The notes below the pieces were generated by a model that had not been told where the DNA came from, searched no databases, and saw only the letters and a program-made list of their open reading frames with translations. Source: an uncultured Clostridia bacterium (lineage in GTDB: Bacteria > Bacillota > Clostridia > Christensenellales > CAG-314). From it: 9,278 nucleotides of DNA. The stretch covers positions 1 through 9,278 of the forward strand of contig CAKPPA010000035.1 in NCBI GenBank assembly GCA_934177025.1. Reading direction: 5' to 3'. Shown in pieces: positions 4,801 to 9,278 of the stretch (its first letter is position 1; each line of letters opens with the position of its first letter). The translations under genes and the position numbers were made by a program.

Positions 4801-7800
4801 TTATTCTTTGTCGCCGTTTGCAAGTTCTTCGTACTTCTGAACTCTTTCGCGGGATTCTTTTTCCGCTCTCGCAAACAATTCTTCCGCAATTTCCGGTTTC
4901 GTCTTCAACAGGGAAGCGTAACGCGTTTCGCTGCGGATGAATTCCTGATATTTGGATTCGTCCGGTTTTTTGCTGTCGAGGATGAACGGATTTTTGCCTT
5001 GTGCGATGAGGTCCGGATTGTAACGATACAACTGCCAGTATCCGCAATCCACCGCTCTCTTAATTTCTTCTTGCGGTTTCGACATGTTGATACCGTGGTT
5101 GATGCAGGGCGCGTAAGCGATGATGAGGGAAGGTCCGTTGTATGCTTCCGCTTCGGTAACTGCTTTCAACAGTTGGTTCGGATCCGCACCCATGCCGACC
5201 TGTGCCACGTAAACGTAGCCGTAGCTCATTGCCATCATGCCGAGGTCTTTCTTCTTCACGCGTTTGCCGGCTGCTGCGAATTTCGCAACTGCACCGGTAG
5301 GGCTTGCTTTGGACGCTTGTCCGCCGGTGTTGGAGTAAACTTCGGTGTCAAGCACGAGGACGTTAACATCTTCATCGCTTGCCAACACGTGATCCAATCC
5401 GCCGTAACCGATGTCGTATGCCCAGCCGTCGCCGCCGAAAATCCAAATGGATTTTTTCACGAGGCAGTCTGCCGCTTTTTCCACTTCCGTCAACAGTGCT
5501 TTTACGTCGCCTTTTGCTGCTTTCAGTGCTTCCGGCAATGCCGCTTTCACTTTGTCTGCCGCAATTTCGCTACCCTTCGCATCCTGTTTGTTCGCAAGCC
5601 ATTCTTTCGCAGCTTCCGCCATTGCTTCCGTCGTGCCGGCTGCAAGGATTTGTTCCATTTCTTCTTTCAGTTTTACACGTCTCTGCGCATAAGCGAGGTT
5701 CATGCCGTAACCGAATTCCGCGTTGTCCTCAAACAAGCTGTTCGCCCAAGCCGGACCGTGACCTTTTTCGTTCACCGTGTACGGGCAAGTAGGGGCGGAG
5801 CCGCCGTAAATGGAGGAGCAACCCGTTGCGTTCGCAACAATCATTCTGTCGCCGAACAATTGCGTAATCAATTTTACGTAAGGCGTTTCGCCGCAACCTG
5901 CGCACGCTCCGGAGAATTCGAACAACGGTTGTTTGAATTGGCTTCCGATTACGGTGTTTGCGTTGCCTGCTTCCACTTTCGGCAAAGTCAAGCTGTAGTT
6001 GTAGTTTTTCACTTCGACTTCTTCCACTTCTGCCAGCGGAACCATCGTCAGTGCTTTTTCTTTTGCGATACAAACGTTTGCGCAGCTGCCGCAGCCCGAG
6101 CAATCCAACGGATTGATTTGGAGGCGATAGTTGAAGCCTTTCTTTGCGGTGGAAGGTTTCGTCACAAACGTTTCCGGATTTTGCACGTTTGCATCTACGA
6201 GTACCGGACGGATGGTTGCGTGAGGGCAAACCAGCGCGCAGCGGTTACACATGATACATTTGTTCGGATCCCAAACCGGAATGTTAACGGCGATTGCACG
6301 TTTTTCGAATTGCGTCGTTCCGGTAGGCACCGTTCCGTCCGCTTCGAATGCGCTAACCGGCAACTTGTTGCCTTCCTGCGCCAAAATCGGTTTAATGAAG
6401 GATTCGAAGTAAGGCGTCGTCGGAACTTCCGGTGCAACTGCGCCCGTCGTAGCGTTCGCCCATTCTGCAGGGTAGTGTACTTCCTGCAAACCGGTGATTG
6501 CGTTGTCGATAGCCGCTTTGTTTGCGTTCACAACTTTTTCGCCTTTTTTGCCGTAGGTTTTCACAACGGCTTCTTTCATATATCTTTCCGCATCTTCGTA
6601 AGGAATGATGTTTGCGAGTTTAAAGAAGGCCGCTTGCATAACCATGTTCGTGGATTTTGCGGAGCCTGCTTCTTTCGCGATTTTCAGTCCGTCGATGATG
6701 AAGAATTTCAGGTGCTTTTGAGCGATTTGACGTTTCATCGAAGCCGGCAACTGATGATCCAGTTCTTCTACCGTCCAGGAGCAGTTCAACAGGAACGTTG
6801 CGCCTTCCACTGCGCTCGACAACATGTCGTATTTCAAAACGTAGGAAGGGTTGTGGCAAGCGATGAATTCCGCTTGGTTTACAAGGTACGGGGAAATGAT
6901 TGGTTTCGGCCCGAACCGCAAGTGGGAAATCGTAATACCGCCGGATTTTTTGGAGTCGTATTCAAAATAACCTTGTGCATAAAGGTCGGTGTGGTCACCG
7001 ATGATTTTAATGCTGTTTTTGTTTGCTCCAACCGTACCGTCGGAACCGAGTCCGTAAAATTTGCAACGCGTCGTACCTTTTTCCGCTGCGTCGATTTCTT
7101 CCTTCATCGGCAAGGACAAATGCGTCACGTCGTCCTCAATGCCCACCGTAAAGTGGTTGAGCGGTTGTTTTTCGTCGAGGTTTCTGTAAACCGCAACCAC
7201 GTGGGACGGCGTAAATTCTTTGGAGCCCAAGCCGTAACGTCCGCCGACAACGACCGGAACGTCCACGTTTTGTTCGCGCAAAGCCGCAACAACGTCCAAG
7301 TACAGCGGTTCGCCCAAGGAGCCGGATTCTTTCACGCGGTCCAAAACAGCGATTTTCTTCACGGTTTTCGGCAGTGCTTTTACCATGTGTTCCGCCGAGA
7401 ACGGACGATACAAGTGCACTTTCAACACGCCGACTTTTTCGCCGCGTTTGGTCAGGTAGTTCACAGCTTCTTCCGCACTTTCCGCGCCGCTGCCCATCAT
7501 GATGATAACTTTTTCCGCGTCTTCCGCGCCGATGTAGTTAAACAAATGATATTCGCGTCCCGTCAGTTTGGAAACTTTTTCCATGTATTTTTCAACAATG
7601 GCAGGGGTAGCGTCGTAGTACTTGTTGCACGCTTCTCTGTTTTGGAAGTAAATGTCCGGATTTTGAGCCGTGCCTTTTTGGGTCGGATGTTCCGGATTCA
7701 GCGCACGCGCACGGAATTCGTCCACGTACTTCATATCCAAAAGTTTCGCCATATCTTCGTAGTCGATTACGTCGATTTTGCTTACTTCGTGGCTGGTACG

Positions 7801-8316
7801 GAATCCGTCAAAGAAGTGCAGGAACGGAACTTTCGCTTCCAACGTTGCAAGGTGTGCAACCAAAGCGAGGTCCATTGCTTCCTGAACCGAGTTACTAGCG
7901 AGCATTGCAAAACCGGTTTGTCTGCAGGCCATAACGTCGGAATGATCGCCGAAAATGTTCAGCGCGTGGTAAGCCAACGCACGTGCGGAAACGTGGAAAA
8001 CCGTAGGGAGCAATTCGCCTGCGATTTTATACATATTCGGAATCATCAACAACAAACCTTGGCTTGCCGTAAACGTCGAAGTCAAAGCACCGGCAACCAA
8101 AGAACCGTGAACGGCACCGGCCGCTCCCGCTTCGGATTGCATTTCCGCAATGCGGATCGTTTGTCCGAACAGATTTTTTCTTCCGTTAGCGGACCATTCA
8201 TCAGCGACTTCTGCCATCGGCGAAGACGGAGTAATCGGATAGATTGCTGCGACGTCGCTAAAAGCATACGCTACGTGACTGGCGGCGGTATTCCCGTCAA
8301 TTGTTTTTTTAGTCAT
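4801..8316 (-). CDS. nifJ: pyruvate:ferredoxin (flavodoxin) oxidoreductase, single-chain
   Basis: This 1171-residue homodimer-type enzyme converts pyruvate + CoA + oxidised ferredoxin to acetyl-CoA + CO2 + reduced ferredoxin in the cytoplasm. In order: the pyruvate-binding domain with YPITPSSPMAE (26-36); the gamma-type domain with GLGSDGTVGANKN (422-434); two ferredoxin-like [4Fe-4S] motifs, C687/C690/C693/C697 and C739/C742/C745/C749; then the thiamine-diphosphate domain. That last domain has proximal-cluster cysteines C805, C808, C833 and C1071, GGDGWAYDIG (961-970) and SNTGGQ (995-1000). The length is normal and all cluster ligands are present; C749 is followed by Ile rather than the usual Pro. 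ATG 8316 is chosen because GGAGG (8326-8330) lies 9 nt upstream; an in-frame TTG at 8322 would be only 3 nt away. It is monocistronic with its own promoter and terminator. Codon choice is strongly skewed, suggesting high expression. The gene is often named nifJ or por. Confidence 0.98.
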   Translation of the reverse strand: MTKKTIDGNTAASHVAYAFSDVAAIYPITPSSPMAEVADEWSANGRKNLFGQTIRIAEMQSEAGAAGAVHGSLVAGALTSTFTASQGLLLMIPNMYKIAGELLPTVFHVSARALAYHALNIFGDHSDVMACRQTGFAMLASNSVQEAMDLALVAHLATLEAKVPFLHFFDGFRTSHEVSKIDVIDYEDMAKLLDMKYVDEFRARALNPEHPTQKGTAQNPDIYFQNREACNKYYDATPAIVEKYMEKVSKLTGREYHLFNYIGAEDAEKVIIMMGSGAESAEEAVNYLTKRGEKVGVLKVHLYRPFSAEHMVKALPKTVKKIAVLDRVKESGSLGEPLYLDVVAALREQNVDVPVVVGGRYGLGSKEFTPSHVVAVYRNLDEKQPLNHFTVGIEDDVTHLSLPMKEEIDAAEKGTTRCKFYGLGSDGTVGANKNSIKIIGDHTDLYAQGYFEYDSKKSGGITISHLRFGPKPIISPYLVNQAEFIACHNPSYVLKYDMLSSAVEGATFLLNCSWTVEELDHQLPASMKRQIAQKHLKFFIIDGLKIAKEAGSAKSTNMVMQAAFFKLANIIPYEDAERYMKEAVVKTYGKKGEKVVNANKAAIDNAITGLQEVHYPAEWANATTGAVAPEVPTTPYFESFIKPILAQEGNKLPVSAFEADGTVPTGTTQFEKRAIAVNIPVWDPNKCIMCNRCALVCPHATIRPVLVDANVQNPETFVTKPSTAKKGFNYRLQINPLDCSGCGSCANVCIAKEKALTMVPLAEVEEVEVKNYNYSLTLPKVEAGNANTVIGSQFKQPLFEFSGACAGCGETPYVKLITQLFGDRMIVANATGCSSIYGGSAPTCPYTVNEKGHGPAWANSLFEDNAEFGYGMNLAYAQRRVKLKEEMEQILAAGTTEAMAEAAKEWLANKQDAKGSEIAADKVKAALPEALKAAKGDVKALLTEVEKAADCLVKKSIWIFGGDGWAYDIGYGGLDHVLASDEDVNVLVLDTEVYSNTGGQASKASPTGAVAKFAAAGKRVKKKDLGMMAMSYGYVYVAQVGMGADPNQLLKAVTEAEAYNGPSLIIAYAPCINHGINMSKPQEEIKRAVDCGYWQLYRYNPDLIAQGKNPFILDSKKPDESKYQEFIRSETRYASLLKTKPEIAEELFARAEKESRERVQKYEELANGDKE

Positions 8317-8382
8317 TAACAACTTCCTCCTATAATAGAAAAATTGAAATTACACAATTTCTCATTATGTAAATTTTTCGAT
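8317..8382 (-). promoter_or_regulatory. 5' leader of the oxidoreductase mRNA: hairpin, strong RBS, possible 11-codon upstream ORF
   Basis: From a predicted start near 8382 the leader is about 65 nt. It holds a small hairpin (GAAATT-GTGT-AATTTC, 8346-8361) and a GGAGG ribosome-binding site (8326-8330). An ATG at 8363-8365 opens an 11-codon frame (MRNCVISIFLL) whose TAG (8330-8332) shares its G with the GGAGG. No Shine-Dalgarno precedes that ATG, so translation of the short frame is doubtful. Confidence 0.6.
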
Positions 8383-8388
8383 GTCTTT

Positions 8389-8417
8389 ATTATATCTTTC
8401 GAAGCGCGTTTCGTCAA
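8389..8417 (-). promoter_or_regulatory. near-consensus promoter of the oxidoreductase gene
   Basis: On the minus strand TTGACG (8412-8417) and a perfect TATAAT (8389-8394) are 17 bp apart. An imperfect CGAA/TTCG inverted repeat (8400-8413) lies in the spacer. The match fits a strongly expressed central-metabolism gene. Confidence 0.88.
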
Positions 8418-8655
8418 TTAAAAAACCATTTAATTACCGAAGAAGCCCGCCTTCCGCAGTGGTTTTTTCGGGCTTAGGAAGGGGAAAAACCCTTTTCCGC
8501 GCGGGCTTTTCAAGGAACGGGTAAATTTTTGTAAATTTCGGAAAAAATTTTTTTCGGGTTCGTTGGTTTTTCGGTTTTTTCGCTGGGGCGGGTACCGCCG
8601 CAACAACCCGACGGCAAACGAATGCGGCAACCGCTTTTTTGGAGGCAAGGGAGGA

Positions 8656-8695
8656 CGAAAAAGCCCTTGAATATCCGTTTTTTAAGGCTTTTTCG
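8656..8695. terminator. terminator-like hairpin, symmetric
   Basis: CGAAAAAGCC (8656-8665) and GGCTTTTTCG (8686-8695) form a perfect 10-bp stem, extended by two A-T pairs beyond a bulged C. The T5 and A5 runs inside the stem give a U-rich 3' arm in either direction. It would block read-through toward the ecfA promoter or from it toward the oxidoreductase. No gene directly precedes it on either strand. Confidence 0.55.
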
Positions 8696-8702
8696 GAAAA
8701 AT

Positions 8703-8738
8703 CCCCGAAAAAACGCCTACGGCGTTCGCAAATCGGGG
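8703..8738 (-). terminator. two-tier hairpin with minus-strand terminator form
   Basis: The inner stem AACGCC-TAC-GGCGTT (8712-8726) is enclosed by CCCCGA/TCGGGG (8703-8708 and 8733-8738). Read leftward, the inner stem runs into six Ts (complement of 8708-8713), the form of an intrinsic terminator. It would stop antisense transcripts coming from the ecfA side, which fits insulation between two divergent units. Confidence 0.5.
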
Positions 8739-8747
8739 GAAAACGTT

Positions 8748-8775
8748 TTGTGAAAGCCTGCGGTTGTGTTATAAT
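8748..8775 (+). promoter_or_regulatory. extended -10 promoter of the ecfA gene
   Basis: TGTTATAAT (8767-8775) is an extended -10 element with perfect TATAAT. TTGTGA (8748-8753) is a plausible -35 at 16 bp. The predicted start near 8782 gives a leader of about 44 nt. Confidence 0.75.
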
Positions 8776-8784
8776 GGTAAAAAT

Positions 8785-8803
8785 TCGCGCAAACGAGGCG
8801 CGA
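8785..8803 (+). promoter_or_regulatory. 5'-end stem-loop in the ecfA leader
   Basis: TCGCGC (8785-8790) and GCGCGA (8798-8803) pair perfectly around a 7-nt loop. The stem begins about 3 nt from the predicted transcript 5' end, a position typical of stems that protect mRNA from 5'-end-dependent decay. It leaves the weak AAGGA (8817-8821) before the ATG free. Confidence 0.5.
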
Positions 8804-8825
8804 GCGGAACACAAAAAAGGAACGT

Positions 8826-9278
8826 ATGGAAGAAATTATCTCGGTCAAAAACGTAACGTATAAATACGAGGTCATCAACGACGACGGCACGGTGGACGTA
8901 AAATCGCTGCGTGGGTTGGACAACGTGGATTTGTCCATCTATCGCGGCGAATTTCTTGCGCTGGTCGGGCACAACGGCAGCGGCAAAAGCACGTTGGCAA
9001 AACTGTTAAACGGCTTACTTTTGCCGCAAACGGGGGACGTCGTTGCCTTTGGGCATAACACCAAAAACGAAAAGGAATTGTTCGACGTTCGCAAAAACGT
9101 CGGCATGATTTTTCAAAATCCGGACAATCAAATGATCGCTTCCATTGTGGAGGACGACGTTGCTTTCGGGCCGGAAAACATCGGCATTCCCCAGCCGGAA
9201 ATCGTGGAGCGTGTGGAATGGGCTCTGAAAAGTGTCAACATGTACGAGTTTAAGGAGCGCACGCCTTACAAACTTTCG
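8826..9278 (+). CDS. ecfA1: energy-coupling factor (ECF) transporter ATPase, 3'-truncated by window edge
   Basis: ECF transporters take up vitamins and metal ions. A membrane T-component, exchangeable S-components and two ATPases (EcfA1, EcfA2) form the complex, and this gene encodes an ATPase. The visible 151 residues start MEEIISVKNVTYKYE and include Walker A GHNGSGKST (48-56). The Q-loop stretch GMIFQNPDNQMIASIVEDD (93-111) has Q97; the FQNPDNQ and VEDDVAFGPEN pattern is characteristic of EcfA1/CbiO-type ATPases. The frame ends at KLS, immediately before the expected GGQ of the ABC signature; Walker B and the switch His lie outside. The ATG has only a weak, close AAGGA (4-nt spacing). It has its own promoter. 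ecfA2 and ecfT are expected just downstream. The EcfA1 versus EcfA2 choice rests on the Q-loop motif and on first position. Confidence 0.93.
   Translation, partial: MEEIISVKNVTYKYEVINDDGTVDVKSLRGLDNVDLSIYRGEFLALVGHNGSGKSTLAKLLNGLLLPQTGDVVAFGHNTKNEKELFDVRKNVGMIFQNPDNQMIASIVEDDVAFGPENIGIPQPEIVERVEWALKSVNMYEFKERTPYKLS

Larger units (their letters stand above)
8418..8747. other. 330-bp gene-free, hairpin-dense region between divergent promoters
   Basis: I see no credible gene here: the open frames are lysine/arginine/phenylalanine-rich translations of A/T runs. The stretch contains several inverted repeats: AAGCCCG/CGGGCTT (8443-8449 and 8469-8475, with a second possible partner GCGGGCTT at 8501-8508); an 11-bp stem with one bulge (8554-8565 with 8601-8611) enclosing GGCGG-GTA-CCGCC (8587-8599); GCGG-CAA-CCGC followed by T6 (8624-8640); and two terminator-like hairpins described separately. 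It may be an insulator of stacked terminators or an untranslated RNA. No good promoter for such an RNA was found on either strand. Confidence 0.5.

Noticed and set aside
4999..8319. 1106-codon open frame on the plus strand opposite the oxidoreductase gene
   Set aside because: It lies in exact codon register antisense to a perfectly conserved enzyme. Its product is Phe/Arg/Val/His-rich with no family features, and its openness follows from the sense gene lacking TTA, CTA and TCA codons.
8299..8320. Rex-like half-site TTGTTAA over the oxidoreductase start codon
   Set aside because: Only one half-site is good, the site overlaps the ribosome-binding/start region, and the sequence is dictated partly by Lys codons.
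8317..8322. TTG at 8322 as start of the oxidoreductase
   Set aside because: Only 3 nt separate it from GGAGG, whereas ATG 8316 has 9-nt spacing and gives the usual MTKKTIDGN start.
8585..8612. T-box-like core (GGGCGGGTACCGCCG resembles GGGTGGNACCGCG)
   Set aside because: The U that pairs with the tRNA CCA end is replaced by C, no stem I landmarks are visible upstream, and the match is explained by a simple GGCGG-GTA-CCGCC hairpin. An Rfam RF00230 scan would settle it.
8434..8814. 126-codon minus-strand frame and other frames in the spacer before ecfA
   Set aside because: They are low-complexity Lys/Arg/Phe/Pro-rich translations of A/T runs and hairpins, overlap the ecfA promoter and have no ribosome-binding site.
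1..9278. Search for mobile elements, CRISPR arrays, defence genes, tRNA or rRNA
   Set aside because: No transposase, integrase, direct-repeat array, tRNA cloverleaf or defence-type protein was seen on either strand.

Overview
This window comes from a bacterial chromosome, most likely an anaerobic member of the Bacillota (Clostridia- or Negativicutes-like). The evidence is a single-chain pyruvate:ferredoxin oxidoreductase, an ECF-type transporter ATPase, GGAGG Shine-Dalgarno sites and textbook TTGACN-17-TATAAT promoters in AT-rich spacers. I cannot assign a genus. I see no tRNA, rRNA, CRISPR array, insertion sequence or phage gene. It reads as ordinary core-metabolism chromosome, and I find no clearly new multi-gene system.

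Left part (1-3131, minus strand): a four-gene cluster transcribed leftward. An Lrp/AsnC-family regulator comes first, then a three-polypeptide proton-translocating NAD(P) transhydrogenase: pntA1 (NAD(H)-binding domain I), pntA2 (short membrane part of alpha) and pntB (membrane domain plus NADP(H)-binding domain III, cut by the window edge). A perfect 10-bp hairpin lies between pntA1 and pntA2, and pntA2 and pntB overlap by four bases.

Middle (3132-4800): an AT-rich divergent region of about 276 bp leads rightward into one gene. That gene encodes a PlsC-like acyltransferase joined to a zinc ribbon and an unrecognised C-terminal region. Its only good promoter ends 6 bp before the ATG, so the mRNA is probably leaderless. 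The gene converges on the pyruvate:ferredoxin oxidoreductase gene, with two terminator hairpins between them, one of them bidirectional.

Right part (4801-9278): the 1171-residue pyruvate:ferredoxin oxidoreductase on the minus strand has a near-consensus promoter and a leader of about 65 nt. Next is about 330 bp of gene-free, hairpin-rich DNA. Then a plus-strand extended -10 promoter drives a 5'-truncation-free but 3'-truncated ecfA1-type ATPase gene that runs off the window.

Working together (inference): the oxidoreductase links pyruvate oxidation to acetyl-CoA and reduced ferredoxin. The transhydrogenase uses the proton gradient to move hydride from NADH to NADP+, supplying NADPH for biosynthesis. 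The Lrp-type regulator probably ties the latter to amino-acid status. The acyltransferase (phospholipid synthesis) and the ECF ATPase (micronutrient uptake) appear to be independent transcription units.
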